DNA of 64,000 nt from Odobenus rosmarus divergens (GCF_000321225.1 NW_004450380.1:2766102-2830101), one strand, 5' to 3'; counted from the first letter of the stretch, positions 11,208-23,696 are shown. The notes: generated from the letters alone by a model not told the origin. Translations and numbers: made by a program.

Positions 11208-11764
11208 AAGTATATCTTATTAAATGAGTTTGAAGCAGATTAGTTAGGATTTTAACTGGAAACTTTCTGATACCTTTTTCTTAAAATATTCTGCCAAGAA
11301 TATTCACTGTTTACAGTTTACAGGTGATCTTTCTCATGAAGCAGGTGGAATTAATGTGAATTTTATCTTATTCAGATAAATGGAACACTGATATCCAGGA
11401 TCAAATGGACTCGTGCAGGCCGGATTTCCTTAGATTTCATCTTCCTGTGTGTACAGTGGTAAACTATTAGTCATAAAGCAGGTTTCATTGGCCCCAGCCC
11501 ATATATGCAATGCAAACCCTTTAGCTTGCGTGAACTGGTTTATTACCATCCAGATATTTTCCAATGTCCCATTCTCACGAATGCCTGTCACATGTCTAGT
11601 CCTGCTGGGGACAATGCTGCTTCACTGAGAATAGCAGGCCCCTGCGGGCCACCGTCCCTTCTTTCTGCCTCTCATTGGGCATAGCCAACAAAGCTCTAGA
11701 GCCACGTGGTGCCAGCCCTGGGTAAGCAGGATGGCATGGGGATGAGGCATCTCTCCCGTGTATG
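11208..11764. other. KIF26B intron between two SINEs
   Basis: No exon, RNA gene or clear repeat seen. Confidence 0.45.
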
Positions 11765-11962
11765 TTTTTTTAAATATTTATTTATTTTAGAGAGAGCACA
11801 CGAGATGGGGGAGGGGAGAGGTAGAGGGAAAGACGGAATCCTCAAGCAGACTCCATACTGAGTATGGAGCCCAATGCAGGGCTCGATCTCACGACCCTGA
11901 GATCATGACCTGAGCTGGAACCAAGAGTTGGATGCTCCACCAACTAAGCCACCCAGGCGCAC
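11765..11962 (-). repeat. Carnivore SINE
   Basis: Antisense SINEC: TTTTTTAAATATTTATTTATT at the tail end, GGGCTCGATCTCACGACCC in the body, and GCCACCCAGGCGCACC at the head. Confidence 0.93.
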
Positions 11963-14583
11963 CCCCTCATGTCTCCCATGTATTACCCTGTGTCAGAAGC
12001 CTTCCAAAATGGTGCCATTTGTGTCTCAGGGTTCTACAATGTCTAATCAAGAACCTCGGGAGGGAACAATTAGGTTAACCTTGTTCACTCTCTGCAGTTA
12101 CAGTTTCAGGCCCTCCACCAACAGCAGGTCTCAGGTTAGGCAAGGCACGAACTCAGACCAGGTGCCATATTGGTTGGGTCACCGAGGCTGGTCCTTCAGC
12201 TGGCACTGGGTGGCTCTCCACAGGGTCCTTCTTTAAGCTCTCCCCTGATGAGGGAAGTCACCACCTCTCAGCTAAATGCTGGTGCTTCTAGAGGCAACTC
12301 TAACACACGTGTGGGTATCAGGGTCCCTGTCCCATCTGAGAACCGTACTTCTCTGTCCAGTTTGCCTTATTACGCATCCTGCTCCCCGGCATCCCACAAC
12401 GGACACCTGCTTATGCCGTCGGCAGCACAAAGGGAACAATATCCAAACCACTCTAACTTCGTGTAACTCCTTTTGAAAATGCCATTAGGATAGCATGGCT
12501 CCTACCAAGCTTTTGGTTCTTTCATTCATAGCCTGAAATGTTGGCACCCTCGAGGGGAACATTGCCAAGAAAAGGCCATTCCTGTGGAGCAGATGGTTTC
12601 CCTAAAGAGAAGGCGTACCAAGTCTTCTCCCAAAAGTGCGTGTGTCTGTGCAACAATCATGAGAAGGGGGCCACCAAGTCCCTTACAGATAAATAAACTC
12701 AAGGGAAGTTCTTTTCCCCTGTGGTTGTACGTATTTCAGTCTGTCAGCTCAACAATGTCACAAAGGCATCTGCTTGGGACCTAGAAGACAGGACGAGAAC
12801 TGCCCTCATCCAGGGGCACCCTGGTCCCCAGTACTTGGGCTGGCATCAGGAGTCACTGGTGACCCCTTGGGTGACAGTAGGAAAAGCTGTTCACAGACCA
12901 GTGGGGTGTGAATAGGAAGGAGGCAGCGGGAGAGAGCGCATAGAGTACCAGTTGAGGGGCCAAAACTAGGTCAAGTTCATGACATTAACCTACCTCTTCT
13001 TTTCCATTCCGCCGCTTCCTTTTCACTGTTCTCTCTCCTCCTGGTGGTCAGTGCGTGGATGCAGGGGCCTGGGGCCTGGGGGCAGGGCTGCGGGGTCAGA
13101 ACTCTCGTGGCTGACTTGAGACCTAGCCACTCTCGCCCAGCATGTCAAGCTGCCTGTCTCAGGCTCTACAGCACATTTTGGCAGTTTCTGGGTAACACGG
13201 GTAGAAAACGGGATGGTTTATAGAATGCAGTGTGGCTCCAGGACCATATCCTTAAGAACTCGAGGGATGCCAATGTTTTCTTGGCATTGAAATATTGTTA
13301 CCGTGATCTGGGATATCTGATGCCTCCCAGAATTCTGCACATGTGGTTTCCATTCTTGGATACTGATGGTGCAGCACTTGTAGAAAAACACTCTCCTGAT
13401 TCTAAAGAAGAGCCTGCCTGTGCGCATGCGGGGTGGGTGCCCATGTGCCTGAGTTTGAGGTTTGTAGGTCTGCTGTGGTCCTAGCCGCCCATAGGAGGTT
13501 TTCTCTTGCAAATTGTTCTGGAGCTTAGTTTTCTGGATTAATGAAGCTCCTTTCTTTCCACATCATATTGAGAATTATTACAAATTGACAGGAGTGGACA
13601 TCTACAGACTCGCTCGTGAGAAGCAGAGCCGAAGGGAGGGCGCCCCGGGGGCCTGTGGGCAGGCTGCCCAACATGGTGATTCAGAGCTCACCACCTGTTT
13701 CCTTCACAAGGACTTGGTTCACAGATGCCCCACTTGGTACGTCCAGGGTCCCATCACTGCCTTTCTGGAAAAGAAGGCTACTTCGTGCTGCTCATGAAAG
13801 GAATGGCCTTCTTCGTGTGCAGTGACCTGGCCGGCACCGCCATGTGACACGGACAGCTTGTGTTTCAGCAGAACCCCGAACAGTCTCGCCATCTGGGAGG
13901 GCTTGGGAGGGTTTCCTCCCCCGAGGGTCCGCAAACAACGCGCTGCAGATCCCAAACCACCCTTTCCAAAAGGAATTTAGAGTTTTGTGGGGTGTTTGGG
14001 GCAAATAAATGTCAGCCACATAGGAGAACCGAGCCCAGGAGACAGACTGTGCTGTCACCATGGAGGTGAGGGTGTGTCTAGAAGTCAGGGAGTTACGGTG
14101 ACGATGGGGGACAGCCCTCAGCCTCGGAGGGGGGTCTTTGCTTATCATGTGCAGTGTTAGATGTTGTGCCATTGGTGTTAACAAATGATATTATGTGTGT
14201 GCCTCGCTGGGTAGCCGGCTCCATGATTACGACCTTGTGCCTCCTCCCTGCCCTGTCCCTGCACCTTGCATCTGGTCAGCCCATGCTCACTATGCACTTC
14301 TTGAATGAGCCGCTGCTGACGTGAGTGAATGAGTGTGCGCAGCCTCACAGCCCCTTTGGAAGGACAGGCTCTGCTTCTGTGTGCGATAGGAGGTGATCTG
14401 GGCAGTTGCCCGTAGCTGTGTCCTGGTGCTCGAGTGATTTCTAAAGCTCAGGATTTGCTCCTCTGCCAGTTTCTGTTCGGCAAGAGATGATTGAATAGCA
14501 AGGAAATCACCACCCACCTTTGTGCTCTGGTTGGTGACTCTTTGGCGCTGTGTCTGGGATGAAACCATGCTATGTCATTACTC
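11963..14583. other. KIF26B intron without recognised features
   Basis: Mixed-composition intron with several GC-richer patches (about 13040-13110 and 13600-13660). The open frames are short and overlap on both strands; none shows a recognised domain, and I see no splice-bounded exon with a KIF26B-like frame. Confidence 0.45.
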
Positions 14584-14593
14584 TAGGACACAG

Positions 14594-14642
14594 GGCAAAA
14601 ACAACAACAACAAAAACAAAAGAAAACAAAACAAAACAAACA
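14594..14642 (+). repeat. (CAAAA)n / (CAA)n simple repeat
   Basis: Alternating CAACAA and CAAAA units over about 50 bases, directly abutting a DNA-transposon remnant. Confidence 0.85.
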
Positions 14643-14852
14643 CCTTTTTTCCGTAAAGGACCAGATAGGAGACATTTGTGGCTTTGTGGGCCACACAGGC
14701 TCTGTTGTAACCACTCAGCTCTGCTGTTGTAGCACCAAAGCAGACAGAGCCAGTATGTTAATAGGCATGGCTGTGTTCCAATAAAGCTTTATCTATAAAA
14801 GCAGGTGGTGGTCCTGCTTTGGCCTGCAAGTCCTAGTTTGTCAGCCCATGTA
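14643..14852 (+). mobile_element. hAT-Charlie-type non-autonomous DNA transposon remnant
   Basis: The text follows a well-known mammalian repeat: 'gtaaaggaccagatagg' near 14653, 'ctttgtgggccacacagg' near 14682, 'ctgtgttccaataaagcttt' near 14771, and a terminal block near 14828-14847 resembling 'tagtttgtcagccca'. The subfamily is not assigned. The internal AATAAAG near 14781 belongs to the repeat and is not evidence of a host poly(A) site. Confidence 0.75.
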
Positions 14853-16369
14853 CATGCTCATCATGCTCTAATTTTAGCATTATCACTATGAACATTTGTT
14901 CATGATCCTGTTCTTGCTGTGTCTAAGAAAAAGTCAACTTGTTTGAAAAAACAAGACATTTTCCCCAAATTTTTAAAAGATGTGCGCCGTTTGGGGTGGG
15001 AGGGAGGTAGAATGAGTATGTGTGCATGGAACGTGGCTGCTTCAAAGGGGGGCGTGGTCCTTCCCCAGACCCGCCGCCCCTGCTGTCACCGGTCCCCTCC
15101 TGCCCCAGCTGTCCTGTCCAGCCATGACGCCTCCCACGTAGCCCCCGAGCCCCTAAATCCCTCCTCCAGCCTGGCCCTGGGGCTTGGGGGCTGCTAGTTC
15201 CGCACCTGCGAGCTTCTCTTCCTCTTGCCTCAGCCTTGATGCAGAGGCGCGGACCGAATCTCTGCTGGCTTTTGCCCTAGAAACTCTTTTGAATCTTTAT
15301 TTTCCTACCAAAGACACTGAGTGAAATCTACAGTTTTCAGCCTTTAGTACCCTGCCCCTTCTTTCACCTTCCCTCCCCAACTTAACTGTCTTTGTTCCAA
15401 GTTAAAAGATCATCACAAGGTGGAAAAAACCCAAAGCTTTATAGCCACCATTTTTCATTCCCATAAGGAGATGTTTGAGAGTCTAGCGAGGCCCGTGTGA
15501 AGGAGTCTTGCTTGCGGTTTTACTGGCTTTCCTGGAGGAGAGCTAAAATGCCGGTTGCCAAGCAACACACATGCCCTGGCTTCTTCCAACAATGTGGACT
15601 TGAAAAAAAAAATCGTCCTGTGATTGACTCATGAATGGGGAATCAGGTGGAAATGCACCGGGCAGACAGTTTGGTGTGACAACGTTCTGTCTGTTGATTC
15701 TGGCCCCTTTGCCTGAGGATTCTTCACACGTGGCCACACCGAGAAGTGAGCAGAGTGTGTCCTCAGCAGCGTTCACCTGATTAACAAGCATTACATGAGG
15801 GATTTCAAAGCCTCGTTGACCCTTGTCACTTGTGGATTCCATATTTGCGAATTCAATGCTAGCAGTGTGTTTATGGTCATTTGCAGACGTGTGTGGTGCC
15901 CAAACCTTTGAGTGGCTCGATGCACACGTTTCCAGCTGAGGTGGGCAAGCCAACACTCTGCCTCCTTGTTTTGCCTCTCTTCCTGTAAACCAGGGCCCTT
16001 TGCAGGGTTATTTAGTGCCATGTTGTTTGTATTTGCGTACTTTTTGCTAGTGGTTTTACTGGCCCCCAGCACAGTGCTGTGGGGGTGTCCGTGTTCCTTG
16101 GTGCAAGAAGGCTGGGATGTGCTGTACAGAGAAAATATATATGTTAGAGAAGCTTGGTTCAGGTATGACCAGTGTTGTTGGCATGAGTTCAATGCTAATG
16201 AATCAACAAGATGCTTCATCCAGAAAAAGGAAGAGGGGATTCACTGATCTATACATCAGGCTGCTCTGGAAAGTATAAGGTAACCTCAAAAGTGTGTGAC
16301 GAAGCTATGGGGAAAATGGCTATATTTGTGGATCCGTAAGAGGACTGATAAAATTCTTTTTTTAAAAAG
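14853..16369. other. KIF26B intron without recognised features
   Basis: Contains a C-rich segment (15058-15200), a short A-run at 15603-15613 and no supported exon. The open frames at 15543-16219 (minus) are low in similarity to anything I know and are treated as chance. Confidence 0.45.
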
Positions 16370-16567
16370 CGGGCTCCTGGGTGGCTCAGTCATTAGGCAT
16401 CTGCCTTCGGCTCAGGTCATGATCCCAGGGTCCTGGGATTGAGCCCCCCGTCGGGCTCCCTGCTCCGTGGGAAGCCTGCTTCTCCCTCTCCCACGCCCCC
16501 TGTTTGTGTTCCCTCTCTCACTGTCTTTCTCTGTCAAATAAATAAATAAAATCTTAAAAAAAAAAAC
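16370..16567 (+). repeat. Carnivore SINE
   Basis: GGGCTCCTGGGTGGCTCAGTC head, GGTCATGATCCCAGGGTCC body, AAATAAATAAATAAAATC tail and a poly-A run to 16567. Confidence 0.95.
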
Positions 16568-17091
16568 CCACAGCGGACAATCTCATGAGCCTAAAAGCCA
16601 AAGAAGTTTATGTTCATATTACCCAGAGTCAGGAAAATGTTAAACCCTTCTCAGCTAGTGTTCTATTACAAAGAAAGGGTGCATATAATTTATAATTTGT
16701 AAGAAAGGTGTATTAAATCAGGTGACTTTAACCAGGAACGCCTGAAACAGGGTTACGTACTGACCCGTTGCTGGGTGCTGTCCTGGGCAGTGTTCACGAC
16801 TTCAGCGTTCACAGAGACTTAGACAAACATGACCACCACGAACAGTAAGAACGAATGGACTGAAAGGATCACAACTTCACCCTAACGGGATCTGTCTTCC
16901 ACTTGAAGACACGGGGAAAACAAAGCCTGGGACCCGCCCTGATGCTATGTCGCAGCTCAACCTGTCTGTCGGGGGTGGGACCGGATTTCCCGTCTGGCCA
17001 TCAGCACTGGTGGTGTCCCTGACATGCCTGCTGGAAGTGAAGTGTTGACCACTAGGCCTGGATCTCTGGCACACCCCCCTTACCTGTCCTA
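16568..17091. other. KIF26B intron between SINE and LTR
   Basis: No exon or clear repeat seen. Confidence 0.45.
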
Positions 17092-17437
17092 GTCCATTAA
17101 GGCGGCTAGAACGGAATACCACAGACTGGGGAACTGGTGGGGGTGGGGGGCTGAAACCACAGATCTTTATTTCTCTCTGTTCTGGAGAAGTCCAACAAGG
17201 CACCGGCAGATCTCGAGTCCCGTGAGAGAACTTTCCTGGTTCACAGACAGCCACCTTCTTGCGACAGGGGTGAGGGAGCTCCTACAAGTTCCCTCATTAG
17301 AGCCCCATTCCCATTCATGAGGGCACCACCCTCATGACCGGTCCCCTCCCGAAGGTCCCACCTCCTAATGGCATAACTCTGGGGGCTAGGTTTCAACCTA
17401 CGAATTTGAGGGACATAAACAGTCCGTCCAGAACACT
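17092..17437 (-). repeat. MLT1-type MaLR LTR (ERVL-MaLR)
   Basis: The plus strand runs from 'tagtccattaaggcggctag' (17092) through 'ggaataccacagactgggg' and 'tttatttctctctgttctgg' to 'ggtttcaacctacgaatttg' near 17390. This is the antisense of the MLT1 LTR consensus, so the LTR is on the minus strand. It is a solo or fragmented LTR with no coding part. Confidence 0.75.
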
Positions 17438-17974
17438 CGCCTTGCATGACTTTTATCACTGATAACTTCTCTTGTAGGGAAACCCTATTATATTTTTTAA
17501 TTTGCCCAGGACCTGAGCCACAGCAAGGCCCGGCCTCCCCAACTGACGCCTTAATTGGTTCCAGGTGGAAAGGCAAACGATGGCTTGTCCACCGAGGTCT
17601 TCCTCCCTGAAGGCCTGATGCAGGTCACGTGTGAGTTGGTTTCCCTGTGTCCGAGGCCTAATCTCTGCTGACAGCGGCCTGCCTCTCACAGCCGGCCTGC
17701 CAAGCTGGTAGGCCCCTCTCCAGGGAGCTCTGAGGAGGTGGCTGGCGGACAGCCTGGTGGGAATGCGGGCGTGAGGACAGGACCCTTGCACCTGGCGTCA
17801 CGAACACGACACAGAGCTGTGCACGCAGGGCACGGGAAACACAGAGGCTGCCTCTGCCCTTGGGATCAGGGAAGGCTCCGGGGCAGAAATGACATCTGGC
17901 AGCAGTTGAGGGGATGAGCACTGATGATGATGTAAGCAGAAGCCTTTAAGAGCAAGGCGGGGGTGGGGGGGGGC
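17438..17974. other. KIF26B intron between LTR and SINE
   Basis: GC-richer intronic sequence ending in a G-run (about 17959-17973). No exon supported. Confidence 0.45.
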
Positions 17975-18173
17975 GCCTGGGTGGCTCAGTTGGTTAAGCG
18001 ACTGCCTTCGGCTCAGGTCATGATCCTGGAGTCCCGGGATCGAGTCCCGCATCGGGCTCCCTGCTCCGCGAGGAGCCTGCTTCTCCTTCTAATCCTCCCC
18101 CCTCTCATGTACTCTCTCTCTCTCTCATTCTCGCTCTCTCAAATAAATAAATAAATCTTTAAAAAAAAAAAAA
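17975..18173 (+). repeat. Carnivore SINE with short target-site duplication
   Basis: GCGCCTGGGTGGCTCAGTTG head, CT-rich stretch (18103-18137), AAATAAATAAATAAATC tail and poly-A. Flanked by AGCAAGGC at about 17951 and 18174. The close match to consensus suggests a relatively young copy. Confidence 0.95.
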
Positions 18174-18185
18174 AGCAAGGCAGGG

Positions 18186-18998
18186 AGAACGCTGGGACGA
18201 GGGTAGGAATGGAAAAACAGGACTCATTCCTCCAGGTCAGTTTTTGAAGAGCCTGGAAACACCATCTGTGAACTCCCGGGCCTCATTATCACCACTCAGG
18301 GCCCCGGCCCTACAGGGCACCTGCAGAGTCTCCAGAGGAGGGCTTTCTAGAAAGCTCCGCATTCCGTGGCTGGCTGGCTGACTGCTTGGGGCGGTGTCTG
18401 CGTTGCCCCACTTGTGATCAGGAATACATACACCTTCTCCTGCATTCCCGCTGTGTACAAATACGAGAGTAAGAGACAACGGTAATAAAGCACCTGCAAC
18501 TCTGTGCAAACAAACCGCATACGTTACAAACACACAGATCTTCCACGCAAGTTCATGGCTGGTAGGCTGCTTTCCCCTGTGGGGACCGCTTGCATGTGGA
18601 TACTTGCAGAGAAGGGCCGTGTGCGCAGACGGCCTGCCGATCACTAGCCCCAGAGCTGTTCTATCCTGCTCCTTCCTCTCGTTCCTGTCCCCAGGTCCCG
18701 TCACGCGCAATGTCCCGTGTGCGCGCAGACACACAGGATTACCTGACAGCAGGACAGCAGGGCCCAGGGAGATGTTTTGCATGGAGTCCATCCTTGGGGC
18801 TGGAGCCCTAGCTCAGCTGCCAGCTACAAATAGCCCCATGCTAAAAAACAATGCTCATTAGTATGCCATTTAAAAACAACGGGCAAAAAAAAACCCTGCG
18901 GCCCACAACAAGAGCCATGCAGAGGCCTGAAGTCCCACCCTGACGGCCAGAGTGAGGCCTGGCCCACTAATGCAGCCCTAATTCACTTTGTCCGGCAG
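18186..18998. other. KIF26B intron preceding the motor-domain exon
   Basis: No repeat or exon recognised. The sequence ends in the splice acceptor at 18997-18998 (TTTGTCCGGCAG). Confidence 0.5.
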
Positions 18999-19161
18999 AG
19001 AGAGCAAGCTCACCATGCTGCTGCGGGAGTCCCTGGGGAACGTGAACTGCCGCACCACCATGATCGCGCACATCTCGGCTGCCGCCGGCAGCTACGCTGA
19101 AACCCTGTCCACCATCCAGATCGCCTCGAGGGTCTTGAGGATGAAGAAAAAGAAAACGAAG
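18999..19161 (+). CDS. KIF26B: KIF26B exon: C-terminal end of the kinesin motor domain
   Basis: This 163-base internal exon lies between acceptor AG at 18997-18998 and donor GT at 19162-19163. Its first base completes an Arg codon from the preceding exon; 54 full codons follow, ending in phase 0. The peptide begins [14 protein letters not shown], the conserved end of the kinesin motor (YRESKLT...LL...SLGG), then [12 protein letters not shown] and [21 protein letters not shown], corresponding to the last helix and the neck-side basic run. KIF26 family motors bind microtubules but lack productive ATPase activity, and KIF26B acts as a scaffold in cell adhesion, polarity and Wnt5a-ROR signalling. 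The catalytic P-loop is encoded upstream of this window. I chose KIF26B over its paralogue KIF26A from the overall text and length of the following large exon. Confidence 0.93.
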
Positions 19162-19982
19162 GTAAGGAGCTCCTGGGAGGTGCAGCGGAGGAAGGCACTT
19201 TCGAAGCCCGACCGTGAGCCCCCAGCTCACACCCCCTCAGGGGCAGGGGTGTGTGGGGCTGCCCATGCCGTCTGGCGGCCACTCAGGGCGGGAGAGCTGT
19301 CAGGCCGGCGATGTCCCATTCCCCTGACAGCGGCTGGTCATCCAGTCCGGACCCCTACCCAGGAGTGCTCGGCCCGCTTTTAGGCAGTTTGGATGGACTG
19401 CTACTCCTTTGTGATGAAGAATTGGCCACAGATGAGAAATACTCCCTGTCTCTCTTCCCGCCTTGGTCCCATGTAGGTCAGAACCGTGTCCTTCAAGCAG
19501 TTGAGCCCACAGGGGGTTGTCAGCTCCCTGCCTGCACGGCCCTACTTCCCTGGCATTTCTGGGAGTCGTTTCTGGGCTCCTGGGTTTTGCCGTGTGAACT
19601 CCGTGTCTCTGGCTGAGGCCCAGGGTCTGCTGGAAACGACCAGCTTGTGTTCTCAGAGGCAAAGCCAGGACAGTGGTGGCGTGACAAGAATGTGACCCGT
19701 CAGCCTTTCAGAGGTCGGACGGGGCCTGGGCTGGTCACCTCCTTTCCTGAGCAGGCTCTGTGCCCGGTGGGCCACACAGGGGCTCCTCTTCCCACAAGAG
19801 CCTATGGTGTGCAAGGCTGGGGCACTCCAGCCTGCTGCACCATGAGAAATGGCCCAACGCAGGGAGGCCAACTGGGGCGGCCTGGGGGGCCTGCCCAGAG
19901 TCCACTTGTGGGCTCACGGAGGCGGGGGGGTTGCATCTTGAGGGAGCTGCCCCTGCTGACCTCCCTCCTCTCTCACCCACAG
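19162..19982. other. KIF26B: KIF26B intron (821 bases)
   Basis: Begins GTAAGG and ends CTCTCACCCACAG. An open frame runs across the last third into the next exon, but it is intronic reading-through. No repeat recognised. Confidence 0.85.
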
Positions 19983-22900
19983 TACACGTCGAGCTCCTCC
20001 GGCGGGGAGAGCTCCTGTGAAGAAGGCCGGATGCGCAGGCCCACCCAGCTGCGACCCTTCCAGGCCAGGGCCACGGTGGACCCGGACTTCCCTATCCCTC
20101 AGCTGTCCAGTGAGCCCGACTACTCCTCCAGCAGTGAACAGTCCTGTGACACGGTCATCTACATCGGGCCCAATGGCACGGCCCTGTCGGACAAGGAGCT
20201 CACAGACAACGAGGGCCCCCCTGACTTCGTCCCCATCGTGCCGGCCCTGCAGAAGGTCCGGGGCGACAGCCGGCCCGTGGAGGCCGGCGGGGCCGTGGCC
20301 AGCAAATCAGAAAGGGACTGCTTGAAGTGCAACACGTTTGCCGAGCTGCAGGAGAGGCTGGGCTGCATCGACGGCAGCGAAGAGCCCAGTCGGTTTCCTT
20401 TCAAAGAGCTGCCTGCCCAGTTTGGGGCAGAGCAGGCCAGCAAGGGTGCCCCGTTAGGCCAGGCGGCCGGGGCAAGCCCACTCTGTGAGTCTGACAGGGA
20501 GGATAACGGGTCCGATGGCCAGTCCACCGACAGAGAAGGCACTGACCCTCCCGCCTCCAAGATGCAGAGAAATCACTCTCCCGGCCCGGCCCCCGGCCCG
20601 GCGCCGCCCAGCAGCCCCAGCCCTGCCTCGCCCAGGAGCATCCCAGGCAGCAGCAGCGAGCACAGCGCAGCCAGCCTCCAGAGCAGCCGAGAAAGCCTGA
20701 ACTCCTGTGGCTTTGTGGAAGGCAAGCCCAGGCCGATGGGCTCCCCGCGGCTGGGCATCGCCAGCCTGTCCAAGACCTCAGAGTACAAGCCGACCAGCTC
20801 TCCCTCCCAGAGATGCAAAGTCTACACCCAGAAGGGCGTTCTGCCTTCTCCTGCCCCCCTGCCTCCGCTGAGCAAGGGTTCCGGCCTGGTCTCTAGCGAG
20901 TCCCTGCTACAACCTGAGGTGCGCACCCCCCCAGTCGGAATGAGCCCCCAGGTCTTGAAGAAATCCATGTCCGCTGGGAGTGAGGGGTTCCCCGAAAGCC
21001 CTGGCGAGGACGAGCCTCAGGCAGCGACTTCCCCGGATTCTAAGAAGGAGATCCTGAGCACCACACTGGTGACGGTGCAGCAGCCGCTGGAGCTGAATGG
21101 TGAAGACGAGCTGGTGTTCACGCTGGTGGAGGAGCTGACCATCAGCGGGGTTCTGGGCGGTGGCCGCCCCACCAGCATCATCAGCTTCAACAGCGACTGC
21201 TCCGTGCAGGCCCTGGCCTCGGGCTCCCGGCCCGTCAGCATCATCGGCAGCATCAGCGAGGACCTGGAGTGCTACTCCAGCGTGGCGCCCGTCTCTGAGG
21301 TCAGCATCACGCAGTTCCTGCCCCTCCCGAAGCTGACCCTGGACGAGAAGGCCTGCGAGGCCGGGAGCAGACGTTCGTCCATTAGCTCCTGGCTGAGTGA
21401 GATGAGCGCCGGCAGCGATGGCGAGCAGTCCTGCCACAGTTTCATAGCCCAGACGTGCTTCGGGCACGGGGAGGCCATGGCAGAGCCCCCGGCCTCGGAA
21501 CTCAGCGGCAGCATCCAGAACAGCGCCGTGGTGTGCCGGGAGAAGCCCAAGGCGGGCCCCGACAATTTGCTCATCTTGTCTGACGTGGGCGAAGACTCTT
21601 TCAACAAGGCGGCCCCCATCAAAGGCTGCAAGATCTCCACGCTGGGCAAGGCCATGGTCACCATCTCCAACACGGCAAATCTGGGCGGCTGCGAGGGCTA
21701 CATCCCCATGAAGACCAACATTACAGTCTACCCCTGCATCGCCATGAGCCCCCGGCCCGTCCAAGAGCCCGAGGCATCCATCGCCCCCACCGTCAGCTCA
21801 GTGCCCAGAGCAGCCCAGTCCCAGGACAGCAGGGAGACTGGTGCAAAGACAGAGATGAAATTTGAGGACCCTTGGCTAAAACGAGAAGAGGAGGTCAAAA
21901 AAGAGAGTGCCTATCCCAGTGAAGAGGGGACTGGGTGTGAGGCTGCCACAGGCCCCCCGAAGCCCGAGGCCAGGGCAGAACAGGACAGGAAGGCCAGCCC
22001 CGGGGACAGGCTGAGCAGCAGCAGTGGTGAGGTGTCCGCCTCGCCAGGGAGTGACACCTTCAGGAGGGTGGTGGATGGCTGTGAGATGGCCCTGCCCAGC
22101 GCAGCGGCCCAGAGCCCTGTGCACCTCAACAGGAGCCTCAAGTCCAGCAGCCTGCCCAGGGCTTTCCAGAAGGCCAGCAGACAGGAGGAACTGGGCAGCC
22201 TGTTCTACCACTGCGCCGCGGAGAGCAACGGGCTGGGCGCAGCACCCTTCAAGGTGACCCCGGAGAGGAAGGTGGCCTCGCCCAAGCACGGAGTCCTGGC
22301 TCGGCCCAAAGGGACGCCCCCTCTGCCGCCGGTCCGCAAGTCCAGCCTGGACCAGAAGAACCGGGCCAGCCCCCAGCACAGCGCCTGCAGCAGCAGCACT
22401 GGCAGCCCCTCGCACCCCTCGCACCCCCCAGCACCCTTCCTGGCCGCGTTCCCGGACGAGGCCGGCGGCAGGCTGAAGGAGGCCAGCAGCAGCAGGCTCT
22501 TCAGTGCTAAGCTGGAGCAGCTGGCCAGCAGGACCAACTCCCTGGGCCGGGCCACGGTCAGCCACTACGAGTGCCTCTCGCTGGAGAGGGCTGAGAGCCT
22601 GTGCGCGGGCAGCTGGCGGGCGCACGCGGGCAAGGACAGCACGATGCCCCGCGCGGGCAGGAGCCCCGGCCGCGGCGGCGCCGCCGGGGCCTCGCCCACT
22701 GCCCCGGGCCCCGCGCCGCCCCCTGCCTCCGCCTCCGCCGCCCCGTCGCCCAAGGCCGGCCCGTGCAAGATCTCGGCCGTGAGCAAGCTCCTGCTGGCCA
22801 GCCCCAAAGCGCGAAGCCTGGCCACCGCCACCACCAAGACGCTCAGCTTCTCCACCAAGTCCCTGCCGCAGTCGGTGGGCCAGAGCCCGGGCCTGGCGGC

Positions 22901-23373
22901 CAGCGCCAAGCCCACGTCCTGGTCCACGCAGTCCCTGAGCCGCAGCCGGGGCGCCGGGCCCGCCTGCAAGCTGCCGCTGCGCGCGGTCAACGGGCGCATC
23001 TCGGAGCTGCTGCAGGGCGGCGCGGGCGCGCGGGGCGCCGACGGGCGCGCGGGGGCGACGGGCGAGGAGCGGCCGGCCGCGGCCCCGCTGCCCTCGCCCT
23101 ACAGCAAGGTGACGCCGCCGCGCCGGCCGCACCGCTGCAGCAGCGGCCACGGCAGTGACAACAGCAGCGTGCTGAGCGGCGAGCTGCCGCCTGCCATGGG
23201 CAAGACGGCCCTGTTTTACCACAGCGGCGGCAGCAGCGGCTACGAGAGCGTTCTACGCGACAGCGAGGCCACCGGCAGCGCCTCATCTGCGCACGACTCC
23301 ACAAGCGACAACAGCAGCTCCGTGGGCGGCCGCTGCCGCAGCCTCAAAGCCCCGAAGAAGCGCTCCAACTCAG
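19983..23373 (+). CDS. KIF26B: KIF26B giant exon: disordered serine-rich tail region
   Basis: A 3391-base exon (1130 codons plus one base) with acceptor AG at 19981-19982 and donor GT at 23374-23375. It starts [19 protein letters not shown], joining the KKKKTK of the previous exon in phase. The product is a long, low-complexity, Ser/Pro-rich and probably disordered region with short conserved islands: [16 protein letters not shown] (exon residues about 48-64), [17 protein letters not shown] (about 375), [20 protein letters not shown] (about 463), [16 protein letters not shown] (about 626), [14 protein letters not shown] (about 779) and [20 protein letters not shown] (about 1040). Residues about 880-1040 are Ala/Gly/Pro-rich with very high GC. 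The open frame continues past the donor into the intron, but the phase-1 donor joins cleanly to the next exon, so that extension is not coding. In KIF26B this tail carries regulatory phosphorylation and protein-interaction sites. Confidence 0.95.
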
Positions 23374-23690
23374 GTAGGCGCCCGGCCCTCCAGACATCCC
23401 CGCACCCCGAGCCCTGGGGGCCTGAGTGCCGTTCAGGGAGTGGCTGTGCCGCCGCGCAGCGCTTTCCTAAAGGTCGGGTTACCGTCACTAGCCTCGCAGC
23501 ATGGCAGTTGCCAATGCCAAAACCGGGGCTCCTGGCCCCCCGAGACCCCGCGGCCGCCCTCCCACGGTGGCATGGAGCGCGCTGGTCTCATGGGCTGTGT
23601 GGTTGGAGAGGCCCTTCCTGCACGTCCCCCAAGCACACTCGTACACAGTCGCATATGCACGCCCCCGTGGCACCTGCAATGTGCCCCAGC
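23374..23690. other. KIF26B: Start of the KIF26B intron after the giant exon
   Basis: GTAGGC donor followed by GC-rich sequence that remains open in the exon frame but shows no KIF26B text. It leads into the minisatellite. Confidence 0.7.
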
Positions 23691-23696
23691 CTCTGC

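Noticed and set aside
8877..18173. tRNA genes suggested by A- and B-box-like motifs
   Set aside because: All such motifs sit in SINEs, which are tRNA-derived, lack an intact cloverleaf and end in A-tails.
19647..19982. Open sequence before the giant exon in the same frame
   Set aside because: It ends in a polypyrimidine tract and AG at 19981-19982, and the homologous protein starts at YTSSSSGG. The upstream part is intron.
20907..23304. Long minus-strand open frames (285 and 448 codons) opposite the giant exon
   Set aside because: They are antisense shadows of a GC-rich coding exon, with low-complexity Arg/Ala/Gly composition and no domain.
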